From Elusimicrobia bacterium RIFOXYB2_FULL_49_7 (GTDB taxonomy: Bacteria; Fibrobacterota; OXYB2-FULL-49-7), in NCBI GenBank assembly GCA_001800515.1, contig MGVN01000216.1, forward strand, positions 1 to 19,983: a stretch of 19,983 nucleotides of DNA. The letters are read 5' to 3'. Position 1 is the stretch's first letter. Each line of letters opens with the position of its first letter. The translations under genes were made by a program, and so were the position numbers. This document shows positions 1 to 7,347 of this stretch, piece by piece. The notes under the pieces are model-generated. The model saw only the letters and a program-made list of their open reading frames with translations, had not been told where the DNA came from and ran no database searches.

Positions 1-384
1 AATGATAATGTGGTTTTCTGGTTCAAGTCCGAAAGTGAGAAATTTTATTTTTATCCCTGCCCGTATCGGCCGGCTGCAGATGCCCGACATCAGGCGCTCG
101 GCGGCGTGGTTTTCAAGAATCTGCATTCCCTGAACGTGACACAATCCGTGCGTACCTTGAATTTCCGGGTCTATGATACGGCCGGAGATCTTGTATATTC
201 CACCCGCAAAAAGAAAAACCCCATCCGTTTCCGCAGCAGTGGCAGCAATGCGCTGCCCGAATGGAAGTGGACGGCAGTCAATTCCGCTGACCACCCTGTG
301 GCGTCCGGACTTTATGTGTTCGTGTTTACGGACAGTGATGACCGGACCGTGTTGAAGCAGGGGAAATTGATGGTGATCCGCTGA
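1..384 (+). CDS. C-terminal fragment of an exported protein with a FlgD-Ig-like tail domain (partial)
   Basis: The reading frame is open from base 1 and ends with TGA at 382-384, so the gene begins outside the window. The GTG at 10 is only an internal codon. The 127 visible residues look like one beta-sandwich: a hydrophobic strand around NFRVYDTAGDLVY, then a Trp-containing segment PEWKWTAVN, then VASGLYVFVFTDSD, and a final strand KQGKLMVIR. This order (N.RVYD..G..V, W.G/W.A, ASG.Y.Y, .GK..V.R) is typical of FlgD-Ig-like and C-terminal sorting domains at the ends of large secreted proteins. The function of the whole protein cannot be read from this tail. It converges on the response regulator with a 30-bp gap, and no clear terminator hairpin lies between them. 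Confidence 0.6.
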   Translation, partial: NDNVVFWFKSESEKFYFYPCPYRPAADARHQALGGVVFKNLHSLNVTQSVRTLNFRVYDTAGDLVYSTRKKKNPIRFRSSGSNALPEWKWTAVNSADHPVASGLYVFVFTDSDDRTVLKQGKLMVIR

Positions 385-414
385 AAAAGGGTGAATCTAA
401 GAGTTTATGCCGGA

Positions 415-1143
415 TTAGTCGATTGTCGGCTGAAATTCCGCTTCTATTTTCCGTACCACGGTTGTAAAATCAGTTAAATTGATGGGTTTTCGGAAAAATT
501 CGGAGACCACCAGGCGACCGGGCAGGATTTCCTTTGTCCCCAGATAATTGGACGGAAAGTCCGTTTCCTCCACATAACCGCTCATCAGCAGAATCCGGCT
601 GTTGAAGTTACGCTCGATTAAATGCTGCACCAGCTGATAGCCCGTGGTGTTTTTCATCTTGATATCGCTTAAAATGATGTGATAAGGCTTATTCTCCAAC
701 TTGCTGTCCTGAAGCCGGATTTTGGCCTCTTCAACATCTTCTGCTCTATCGATATTTTCACGCGTCATACCGGCCACTTCAAAAAACTCGATGCAAAGTT
801 GGCCGATCATAGGTTCATCGTCCACCACCAGAACATGCAATTCCTTAATGGAAAGATGTGAACGGTAGTTGCACTGATGAGGAAGACGTTGGTCCGAATC
901 ATCCTCCGGAGAACCGAATTGTTGGCGTTCCCCGCAACGGATGTTGATTCGACTGCAGAGGCCCTCCGTTTCAAAGGGACATTTCCGACCGGCTCGCTTA
1001 ATCATACGGAGCGTGTTTTCGGTCTCCAACCGATCAGATAGTTCGGAAATTAAATCAGCGGCGGCATTCTTATCCTGAATGATTTTTTGAATAGTTTGAA
1101 CCAGGGAGTCGGGATGGGAACGGTTGGCAGGGCGTGTTTGCAT
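415..1143 (-). CDS. Response regulator with N-terminal Cys cluster and single receiver domain
   Basis: The product is 242 residues with ATG at 1143 on the minus strand. Residues about 102-235 form a CheY-like receiver domain. The acidic pocket is D108-D109-E110, the phospho-acceptor is D160 in ILSDIKM, the switch Ser is S188 in LLMSGY, and the conserved Lys is K219 in FFRKP. There is no DNA-binding or enzymatic output domain after the receiver. The N-terminal part is a charged helical stretch (about 10-50) followed by four cysteines, C55, C63, C70 and C91, which could bind metal or sense redox; this is inference. The partner kinase is not in the window. It is transcribed away from the island and is probably a chromosomal flank rather than part of the defence genes. 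The ribosome site is weak (ACGGA). Confidence 0.8.
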   Translation of the reverse strand: MQTRPANRSHPDSLVQTIQKIIQDKNAAADLISELSDRLETENTLRMIKRAGRKCPFETEGLCSRINIRCGERQQFGSPEDDSDQRLPHQCNYRSHLSIKELHVLVVDDEPMIGQLCIEFFEVAGMTRENIDRAEDVEEAKIRLQDSKLENKPYHIILSDIKMKNTTGYQLVQHLIERNFNSRILLMSGYVEETDFPSNYLGTKEILPGRLVVSEFFRKPINLTDFTTVVRKIEAEFQPTID

Positions 1144-1304
1144 AATATGTTCCGTCTTTTAAAACCTTTGAAAAAATAATGTCTAATCAACAGAAAAGAC
1201 AATTGAAAAATGGGTCTGAGGATAAATTCAGACAACATATCCGCTTCCAGCAAGGTTCGCACGGCCATACGACAGGAAAGCCTTACCGGACAAGGATTTT
1301 AAGG

Positions 1305-1325
1305 GTGTACCAGCTATTGGTACAC
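1305..1325. promoter_or_regulatory. Perfect 7-bp inverted repeat upstream of the WYL gene (candidate operator)
   Basis: The sequence is GTGTACC, then the 7-base spacer AGCTATT, then GGTACAC. It ends 54 bp before the preferred ATG of the WYL regulator. The arms are perfect and no T-run follows, so it reads as a binding site for a dimeric regulator rather than a terminator. Autoregulation by the WYL protein is inference. Confidence 0.45.
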
Positions 1326-1341
1326 TTGGGGGGTCGGAAAT

Positions 1342-1371
1342 TTGGGGTTTTCCAGGCTATTTATCTATATT
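1342..1371 (+). promoter_or_regulatory. Possible weak promoter of the WYL gene
   Basis: TTGGGG (1342-1347) and TATATT (1366-1371) are separated by 18 bp. The -10 box matches consensus at five of six positions and the -35 box at only three. A start near 1378 would give an almost leaderless message for the ATG at 1380, which would agree with the absence of a Shine-Dalgarno sequence there. This is a tentative reading. Confidence 0.25.
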
Positions 1372-1379
1372 GCCTATTC

Positions 1380-2363
1380 ATGAAAGAAACACGCCATCTG
1401 GCCACCCTTCATACCTGCTTTTTAAAGGGACAAAAACGGACCCTTCCGGAACTCTGCCAACTGTTGGATCTTTCCCGCGCTTCGGTGATGCGGCGCCTCA
1501 ACCGTCTTCGAGACTGTTCCCTTCCATTGATCTGTTGTCCCTCTACCCATCGATATCATTACGCCGGCCCAGTCGACCCCGGGGTTGATTTTCCAGGACT
1601 TTTCTTTACTCCATCAGAAACGGCTGCTCTTCTTTCTCTTTCGGCTCTTATCGAACAGCTTAATCCCGGTCTGTTTCGCTCTACCCTGGAACAAAGCCGC
1701 AGGAAAATACTCGCTTTAAATCCGGTAGTCCCATCCGTATTGAAAGAACTGTCCGAACGTGTTCGTTTGGCCCCCATTCACCACCGCTGTATTGCCGCTG
1801 AAATCCTGCCGGTTATTGCCCATGCCCTTTTGCATCGAAAACGACTTCAATTCGATTATCCCGCCTCACATGCACCGGATTCCGCGCTCTGTTGCCGGAC
1901 GGTCAGTCCCCAAACCCTCCTTTTTTACCGTAATAACTGGTATCTGGACGGTTACTGCCATTTTCGCAATGAATTGCGTACCTTTGGAATAAGCCGCATC
2001 CGCACTTGCACCCTTCTTAAAACCAACGCGAAAAACATCCGTCGTGCGGAACTTATCCGTTATTTCCAGGCCGGATACGGTATCTTTGCCGGAGGTAAGG
2101 TTGACACTGTGCGTCTTCGATTTTCCGGTATGGGTGCCTGTTATGCGGCTGAAGAGGAATGGCATCCCGACCAAACCCGGATTCTCATGAAAGACGGGAC
2201 CGTTGAACTCTCCTTTCCGGCAAGCGATCATCGGGAATTGACACGGGATATTTTAAGCTACGGTTCGGAGATTGAGGTACTTGCACCAAATGATTTGCGG
2301 GGGCATATTGCCGGAATTTATACGAAAGCCGCGCAACAGTATGCCGGCAAAGGAGTTAAGTAG
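1380..2363 (+). CDS. WYL-domain transcriptional regulator
   Basis: The product is 327 residues from the ATG at 1380. The frame is open upstream to 1179, but those 67 residues have no domain character and span the 1305-1325 dyad, so I prefer the later start. Residues about 1-50 form a winged helix-turn-helix with recognition helix LSRASVMRRLNRLRD. A WYL domain follows, with the hallmark WYLDGYC at about 187-193 and the downstream FGISRI and GYGIFAGG segments. A WCX-type C-terminal domain covers about 242-313. WYL proteins bind nucleic acids or nucleotides and are often transcriptional regulators of phage-defence loci. The position at the head of the island suggests it controls the genes downstream, itself, or both. 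This is an inference from position, as no binding data can be read from sequence. Confidence 0.8.
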   Translation: MKETRHLATLHTCFLKGQKRTLPELCQLLDLSRASVMRRLNRLRDCSLPLICCPSTHRYHYAGPVDPGVDFPGLFFTPSETAALLSLSALIEQLNPGLFRSTLEQSRRKILALNPVVPSVLKELSERVRLAPIHHRCIAAEILPVIAHALLHRKRLQFDYPASHAPDSALCCRTVSPQTLLFYRNNWYLDGYCHFRNELRTFGISRIRTCTLLKTNAKNIRRAELIRYFQAGYGIFAGGKVDTVRLRFSGMGACYAAEEEWHPDQTRILMKDGTVELSFPASDHRELTRDILSYGSEIEVLAPNDLRGHIAGIYTKAAQQYAGKGVK

Positions 2364-2372
2364 TATCAGATT

Positions 2373-2401
2373 TTGAGACTGTGGGAAGGTATATTTATAA
2401 T
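2373..2401 (+). promoter_or_regulatory. Sigma70-type promoter of the yhcG-like operon
   Basis: TTGAGA (2373-2378) and TATAAT (2396-2401) are separated by exactly 17 bp. The -35 box matches consensus at five of six positions and the -10 at six of six. It begins 10 bp after the WYL stop codon. Transcription should begin near 2408, about 60 nt before the nuclease ATG. It is the best promoter I see in the window. Confidence 0.65.
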
Positions 2402-2417
2402 GATCAATTATCTTTTT

Positions 2418-2442
2418 ATTATGTCCGCAGTGTGGACATAAT
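2418..2442. promoter_or_regulatory. Perfect 9-bp inverted repeat just downstream of the yhcG promoter (candidate operator)
   Basis: ATTATGTCC (2418-2426) is followed by the 7-base spacer GCAGTGT and then GGACATAAT (2434-2442). The centre lies about 20 bp after the predicted transcription start and 40 bp before the nuclease ATG, so a bound regulator could block transcription. It has the same 7-base spacing and CC/GG inner ends as the dyad at 1305-1325, although the outer arms differ. There is no T-run, so it is not an intrinsic terminator. Confidence 0.5.
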
Positions 2443-2469
2443 TACAGAGCAGTACCAGAGGTAATAAAT

Positions 2470-3519
2470 ATGAGCGTCCTTCAAAGAAATGATTACTCCT
2501 CTTTTCTCGTCGAAATAAAATCGAGAATCCGGCAAGGCCAATTACGAGCTTTTCGCGCCTCGAATCAAGAATTGGTAAGCCTCTATTGGGATATCGGCGA
2601 ATCAATTTGCAAAAAACAGGAAGCGCTTGGGTGGGGTAAGTCTGTAGTTGAAAGCCTTGCCAAAGATCTTCAAGAAGAATTTCCAGGGCGGAATGGTTTT
2701 TCTGTTCAGAATTTGTGGTTAATGCGGCAGTTCTACCAAGAATATCAACCACTTACAAATCTCCAATCGCTAATTAGAGAAATTAGCTGGACGAATAATC
2801 TGGTCATTATGGCTCGCTGCAAGGATGCTTTAGAACGAGAATTCTATCTTAAGGCAACAGGCCGATTTGGTTGGAAAAGGAGCGTTCTGGTTCATCAGAT
2901 CGATAACAAAAGCTATGAGAAATATTTATTGAACCAGACCAATTTCGATAAAACACTTTCCGCCGAATTAAAGAATCAGGCCGTTCTGGCGGTAAAAGAC
3001 CATTATACTTTTGACTTGATGGAACTTTCAGAAGAACATTCAGAACACGAACTCGAAAGCGCTTTAGTCAAAAATATCCGCAGCTTCCTTACCGAAATGG
3101 GTGGAGCCTTTACCTTTGTCGGAAACCAGCACCGTCTTGAAGTCGGCGGCCAGGAATATTTCATTGATCTGCTTCTCTTTCACAGGCGCTTGCGTTGTCT
3201 TGTTGCCATAGAATTAAAAGTGATTTCTTTCCAGCCAGAACATAAAGGGAAGATGGAGTTTTATCTTGAAGCGCTGAATGAGCAAGAGCGCTATGAGGGG
3301 GAGAATCCGCCCATAGGCATTATCATTTGCCGGGATAAAAATAAAACCGTTGTTGAATATGCGCTTCGGTCTGCAGTCAGACCAATAGGGGTTGCATCCT
3401 ATTCCGTTGTGTCACAACTTCCAGAAGCTTATCGTAGTGAACTTCCCAGCCCGGATTTGATTGCGGAGCGCCTTAGCGTTTGGGGACAGGAAGCAACAGA
3501 GGAAGTGAATTGTGATTAA
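2470..3519 (+). CDS. yhcG: PDDEXK nuclease of the YhcG/DUF1016 family
   Basis: The product is 349 residues with ATG at 2470 and ribosome site AGAGG eight bases upstream. Residues about 8-150 match the DUF1016 N-terminal domain: RAFRASNQELVSLYWDIG, then GWGKSVVESLAKDL, then FSVQNLWLMRQFYQ and ISWTNNLVIM. Residues about 190-335 are the PDDEXK-type nuclease domain, with D233 in YFIDLLLFH and the E-x-K pair E248 and K250 in VAIELK, followed by GKMEFYLEALN. The length and domain order fit the family. YhcG-like proteins are linked to defence islands and often travel with restriction systems, but the exact role is poorly known. It is the first gene behind the 2373 promoter and its end overlaps the next gene by 8 bp. 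Confidence 0.9.
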   Translation: MSVLQRNDYSSFLVEIKSRIRQGQLRAFRASNQELVSLYWDIGESICKKQEALGWGKSVVESLAKDLQEEFPGRNGFSVQNLWLMRQFYQEYQPLTNLQSLIREISWTNNLVIMARCKDALEREFYLKATGRFGWKRSVLVHQIDNKSYEKYLLNQTNFDKTLSAELKNQAVLAVKDHYTFDLMELSEEHSEHELESALVKNIRSFLTEMGGAFTFVGNQHRLEVGGQEYFIDLLLFHRRLRCLVAIELKVISFQPEHKGKMEFYLEALNEQERYEGENPPIGIIICRDKNKTVVEYALRSAVRPIGVASYSVVSQLPEAYRSELPSPDLIAERLSVWGQEATEEVNCD

Positions 3520-4045
3520 AATGATCATCCGGCTTTCCAAAAAGATGGCGGTCAAAATTAAGGAAAACAGTCTTAGTCAGATGGAACCAGCTTCTGATCC
3601 CATACTGGATTGGCATGCCCATCTGTTTACGCATAACCGTGTCCAGTATGTCATGGTTTCCCATTCAACCACACTTTTCTCCATCTTTTTTCACGGCCAG
3701 GGCGTCACGGATTTCAACGCCTTCTTCAAACGGATGACTTCCATGCTTTCCCAGGTGTGCACGGATTTGGGCATAGGTGACTTCTACGAAAAAGCGGTTG
3801 CCCCGAATACCGGATCCGTTCAATTGGCCAAAGCGCAGGACAAAAAAATCATCGGCTCCATGAATGACAATATTAATCAGGCAAAGTGGCTGCTGGAAGA
3901 TGGCGATCTTAGCCCCTATGACCTTAACTTCAAGGTAAACAAGAATCTATTGTCAATGCTGAAATATGACAGTCCGGAGGAACGCTTTTTGGCCTTGGCC
4001 GGGAAACCGGTGTTAAGGTTGTGGGTGAACAAGGAAAAGGTATGA
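3512..4045 (+). CDS. DUF6933-like protein of unknown function
   Basis: The product is 177 residues. A GTG at 3512 lies eight bases after AGGA (3500-3503) and overlaps the nuclease gene by 8 bp. The ATG at 3521 (MIIRLSKKMA) also fits the family N-terminus but is poorly spaced from the ribosome site. The pattern of IRLSKKMAVKIK, LDWHAHLF, RVQYVMVSHSTTLFS, an N-terminal half ending FFKRM, and later GSMNDNINQAKWLL resembles the small DUF6933 family, which I recall only from memory. No catalytic motif, membrane segment or signal peptide is visible. The translational overlaps on both sides tie it to the YhcG nuclease and the helical-repeat protein, so it may act with them. That link is inference. 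Confidence 0.6.
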   Translation: MIKMIIRLSKKMAVKIKENSLSQMEPASDPILDWHAHLFTHNRVQYVMVSHSTTLFSIFFHGQGVTDFNAFFKRMTSMLSQVCTDLGIGDFYEKAVAPNTGSVQLAKAQDKKIIGSMNDNINQAKWLLEDGDLSPYDLNFKVNKNLLSMLKYDSPEERFLALAGKPVLRLWVNKEKV

Positions 4046-5427
4046 AAAAGACCGCTGAAAAGATTATTCCGCTAATTGAAGAGGCTCTGAAGTTTGGCCG
4101 GTTCATCGAATATAAGGAAGGATATGATTTTTTAGAGCGTCTCAACCGCCCCCTTGAAATGATTCAACGCCTCGTCACCTGCGGTCAATATGTTCAAGCT
4201 GTCCGTTATTACGAGCTTTTCATTGCCGGCTGCTACCACAAAGCCGACGAGGTTGATGATTCCGCAGATGGCTTAGGCATGTTTCTCGACGATCTTCTCG
4301 TTGGTTGGATTAAAGCCCGGCAAAAAGCAGGTCTTCCCGCTCAGGAAACAGTTGATTTGGTCATCAAATGGATCGAAAATGACGATTCCGGTTTCTGTTG
4401 CGGATGGGAGGAGATTTTTGCCAAAACAGTGAATCAGGCGGGTTTTCTATTGTTCAAGAAATATTATGAAAAGCGCTTTCAGGATGCCTGTGCCGAATGG
4501 TCATCGCCTGCGCTCTCTCAAATCAAGGATTTTCCCGTACCGGTCTGGAAAGCGGTCAATTTTTTAAAACGAATTTATGTAGCCAGAAATGATTTTATCT
4601 CCTATCTTGCCTTATGCCAAAGGTTTCTTATGACTCCGGAAGACTGTACGGCTATTGGCACTGCCATGAAAACAAAAGGCAAATACAAAGAGGCTATGGA
4701 CATGGTCGAAAAGGGGCTTGTTCTGTTGCCTCAGACCCAAGAGAGCTATGGTTCAGCCCATGCTTTGGAAAGCCTTCGTATTGAGCTTTTGATGCTGACT
4801 GGCCAAAAAGGAGCAGCCTTCGATATCGTGCAGGGAGAATTTGAGAAAAACCCCTCATTTTTCGGCTATCAGGAAATGATGAAATATGTTCCGGCCGGAA
4901 AAAAGAAACAATGGCATGAAAAAGCGGTGGGGCTTATCGAGCAAAAAGGACGGTTGGAGGATATCATCCGGATAGGCGAAGAAACCAACCAATGGGATCG
5001 TCTGATACCTCGGTTATCAGGTGCGTCAGACAGCGAACTTGAATCCATTTCTTATTCCATCCTTCTTCCGGCAGCCAAAAAACTTGAAAAGAAACATCCT
5101 GTCATCTCGGCCAGAATGTATAAGGCGCTTGCAATGGATATTCTGAATGACGGCAGAAGCAAAGCATACGGCTATGCGCTCAATTATCTTAAGAGCGCCC
5201 GTGACCTTTTTATTAAGGTCGGCCAAACGGAGGTTTGGGATGCTTTTGTAAATGACATCCGTGCAAAGCACAAAAGAAAAATCGGGTTTATGGGGGATTT
5301 TGAGATTCTGCTGAAAAGGGGTGAATTGGAGCCGGTGAAATCATTTGAAGAAATGGCTCGGGAAACCTGGACAAAGCAGACAAAAGGGGGAAATTGCAGG
5401 TCGAAGGCTTGCCTGGACAAAAACTGA
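4042..5427 (+). CDS. Large helical-repeat (TPR-like) protein, function unknown
   Basis: The product is 461 residues from the ATG at 4042, which overlaps the stop of the previous gene as ATGA and has AAGGA six bases upstream. The frame is open to 4021 but that start has no ribosome site. The sequence is almost entirely amphipathic helices. One clear TPR-like hairpin is KTKGKYKEAMDMVEKGLVLL at about 210-230. The C-terminal part (about 358-424: RMYKALAMDIL, SKAYGYALNYLKSARDLF, AKHKRKIGFMGDFEILL) resembles the C-terminal helical region of SWIM-zinc-finger-associated or DUF6880-like proteins, but no SWIM CxC...CxH motif is present. It probably acts as a protein-binding scaffold or partner. It is coupled to the DUF6933-like and YhcG genes and is followed by a 115-bp gap. 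Confidence 0.55.
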   Translation: MKKTAEKIIPLIEEALKFGRFIEYKEGYDFLERLNRPLEMIQRLVTCGQYVQAVRYYELFIAGCYHKADEVDDSADGLGMFLDDLLVGWIKARQKAGLPAQETVDLVIKWIENDDSGFCCGWEEIFAKTVNQAGFLLFKKYYEKRFQDACAEWSSPALSQIKDFPVPVWKAVNFLKRIYVARNDFISYLALCQRFLMTPEDCTAIGTAMKTKGKYKEAMDMVEKGLVLLPQTQESYGSAHALESLRIELLMLTGQKGAAFDIVQGEFEKNPSFFGYQEMMKYVPAGKKKQWHEKAVGLIEQKGRLEDIIRIGEETNQWDRLIPRLSGASDSELESISYSILLPAAKKLEKKHPVISARMYKALAMDILNDGRSKAYGYALNYLKSARDLFIKVGQTEVWDAFVNDIRAKHKRKIGFMGDFEILLKRGELEPVKSFEEMARETWTKQTKGGNCRSKACLDKN

Positions 5428-5480
5428 CCGGGTTGAGAGAGTATATTATAGGTTGCGAAAGAAATGTGGGTAGTACAAGA

Positions 5481-5507
5481 CAGTTATCGACAGTTTGTCG
5501 ATAACTG
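5481..5507. promoter_or_regulatory. Perfect 12-bp inverted repeat upstream of the AIPR gene (candidate operator)
   Basis: CAGTTATCGACA (5481-5492) and TGTCGATAACTG (5496-5507) flank the 3-base centre GTT. The right arm ends 35 bp before the AIPR ATG. The arms are AT-rich and no T-run follows directly, so a terminator is unlikely. The near-continuous 27-bp palindrome fits an operator for a dimeric repressor in the AIPR promoter region. No convincing -35/-10 pair was found, only an AT-rich stretch (TATATTATA) at 5442-5450. Confidence 0.5.
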
Positions 5508-5542
5508 AAAATTTTTGCCGGGCATATACGGAAAGGATAGCA

Positions 5543-7312
5543 ATGAGTGAAATTGAAAGGAATGCAAAAAAACTTCATCAGGAATTAAAAGAAATCCATG
5601 GCGGAACCCGAGATCATTATTTGGCTATGTCTTACCTGATGAAAGAATTTTCCCTTGTCAAAGAAAAAGCGCTCGTTCAGATTGCCTTCAGCCAAACCGA
5701 ATATGGAATTCATGGTTTCCATTTTGATAATGAAAGAAAAAATCTGTATTTATTTTTGGCAAGCTCCTCTTCTATCTCAGATCAGATCAAACAGCCTCTA
5801 CGACAATTTGTCGTCAATGGATTAGATTTGATCTTCTCAACGGATCGGTCTGCGGGTATCAATGATCGATTTTCCAATCAGTTGGCTGCATGCCTATTGG
5901 AGAACAGTTCGCTAATCGATCAGGTTTTCTTAAGAACAATTGTTGCCGGCAATCTGACCGATATTGAACAAAGTGAATACATCAGGAATCTGATCGAACA
6001 GTTGGAGCAGAAAAAATATATTATTGATCGGTTTTTCAATGGCCGTCCTTTGCGATTTTCCTATGATTGGCGCACTACGGCAGATTCCACTGAAATAGGC
6101 CAAACCGGCGTAACCTCCAAGGTGTATGAATATACCTTGCCAATGGAAAACGCTTTAGAGCAATCAGGAGCTGGTGGTGAGAAAATGATTATCGCCTTTA
6201 TTCGCTTGATAGATCTTCTTTCCATGTACCGTGATATGGGCAGCCGCTTTTTTGAACGCAATATCCGCTATGGCCTTGGCAAAGGCTATGTAAATAAGTC
6301 AATCGCATTATCCTTTCAACGGATAGTCTTGGATAAAAAAGAGTCTCCGGATATCTTTTCTTTCAATCATAACGGTGTAACCCTGGCTGCACAATTCACT
6401 GTCTGCAAGGACAATCATTGTCATATCATTGCCCCCAGACTGCTGAACGGTGCGCAAACCGTGACGACCTTCGGTTCATTCTGTATGGAAAACAACCTTA
6501 CTGTCGAGAATCCTGATTACGAGCAATTCCGCCATTCGATGGAATCTATCCGCGTTCTTTGCAAATTCATCACAAATGCGGAACCTCCCTTTATCACCAC
6601 CGTTACGATTAACAATAACCGGCAAAATCCTGTAATGCCCTGGGATCTCCATGCTAATGACGAAATACAGCTATTACTGCAAGATAAATTTCGGAATGAA
6701 TTAGGCATTTATTATGAGCGCCAAAAGAATGCATTTGTTGATATTGATTCGGAAGCAGAAGAAGGTATTACCGAGAAAAAAGAAATCAAGTTACTTAAAC
6801 TGGCTCAAACCTTCCTTGCCTCGGAAGGCGAGCTTAAGCTTCTGGGCATCATGAGGGATGTGTTCGAAGAGGATGAATTATACGAGAAAGTATTTAACCC
6901 CACCCGATTGAAAGCCGATTTCCGACATATCGTTCTGTGTTATAAAATACAGTTCCGTCTTAATCGACTTATCAAAGAGATTGTCGATAAGGGGCCGACA
7001 AAATACTGGTATCTCAAGAAGGCGCGCAATTTGCTTTGGGCACTGCTTTGTCAAGCGGTTCTTAATGACGACAAAAAAGAGGAGCTTGCAGAAAACTATG
7101 GCAGCTTAATGGTTATGTCCACTGATCTTACAGACTTTCTCGCGGATTTGTCAAGCCGTCGTTGCCGCCCACTTATCGCATTGTTGGAAGAGAAGAATCG
7201 TGAAAAGATCGAAGCGGGAGATGTGACATTTCTCAATAAGGACACTGCGTTCACCTTCTGTATGGGCGAGGCAGCGGGCAAGTGGGGGTGGAGGAAGAAG
7301 GGGCTGAGGTAA
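5543..7312 (+). CDS. AIPR-family abortive infection phage resistance protein
   Basis: The product is 589 residues. The ATG at 5543 is chosen because AAAGGA (5532-5537) lies five bases upstream; the frame is open back to a TTG at 5495 that lies inside the palindrome. The AIPR signature is clear: ERNIRYGLG (about 238-246), FNHNGVTL (about 274-281) and RLLNGAQTVTTF (about 299-310), followed by TTVTINNNRQNPV. This order is diagnostic of the AIPR family (PF10592), whose members are linked to phage resistance and often to restriction-modification loci. Their biochemical activity is not well defined. No transmembrane segment is seen. Only 35 bp separate it from cas3 and there is no obvious terminator, so it may be the first gene of the cas operon. 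Confidence 0.85.
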   Translation: MSEIERNAKKLHQELKEIHGGTRDHYLAMSYLMKEFSLVKEKALVQIAFSQTEYGIHGFHFDNERKNLYLFLASSSSISDQIKQPLRQFVVNGLDLIFSTDRSAGINDRFSNQLAACLLENSSLIDQVFLRTIVAGNLTDIEQSEYIRNLIEQLEQKKYIIDRFFNGRPLRFSYDWRTTADSTEIGQTGVTSKVYEYTLPMENALEQSGAGGEKMIIAFIRLIDLLSMYRDMGSRFFERNIRYGLGKGYVNKSIALSFQRIVLDKKESPDIFSFNHNGVTLAAQFTVCKDNHCHIIAPRLLNGAQTVTTFGSFCMENNLTVENPDYEQFRHSMESIRVLCKFITNAEPPFITTVTINNNRQNPVMPWDLHANDEIQLLLQDKFRNELGIYYERQKNAFVDIDSEAEEGITEKKEIKLLKLAQTFLASEGELKLLGIMRDVFEEDELYEKVFNPTRLKADFRHIVLCYKIQFRLNRLIKEIVDKGPTKYWYLKKARNLLWALLCQAVLNDDKKEELAENYGSLMVMSTDLTDFLADLSSRRCRPLIALLEEKNREKIEAGDVTFLNKDTAFTFCMGEAAGKWGWRKKGLR

Positions 7313-7347
7313 GATAAAAGCCAGAAGCCTGAAAAAGGATAACAAAG

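Noticed and set aside
1214..1233. Imperfect dyad GTCTGA and TCAGAC between the response regulator and WYL genes
   Set aside because: Arms of six bases with an eight-base gap are weak and no promoter box lines up with them.
1179..1379. N-terminal extension of the WYL protein back to 1179
   Set aside because: The 67 extra residues show no domain character and overlap the dyad at 1305-1325; the winged-helix domain begins at the ATG at 1380.
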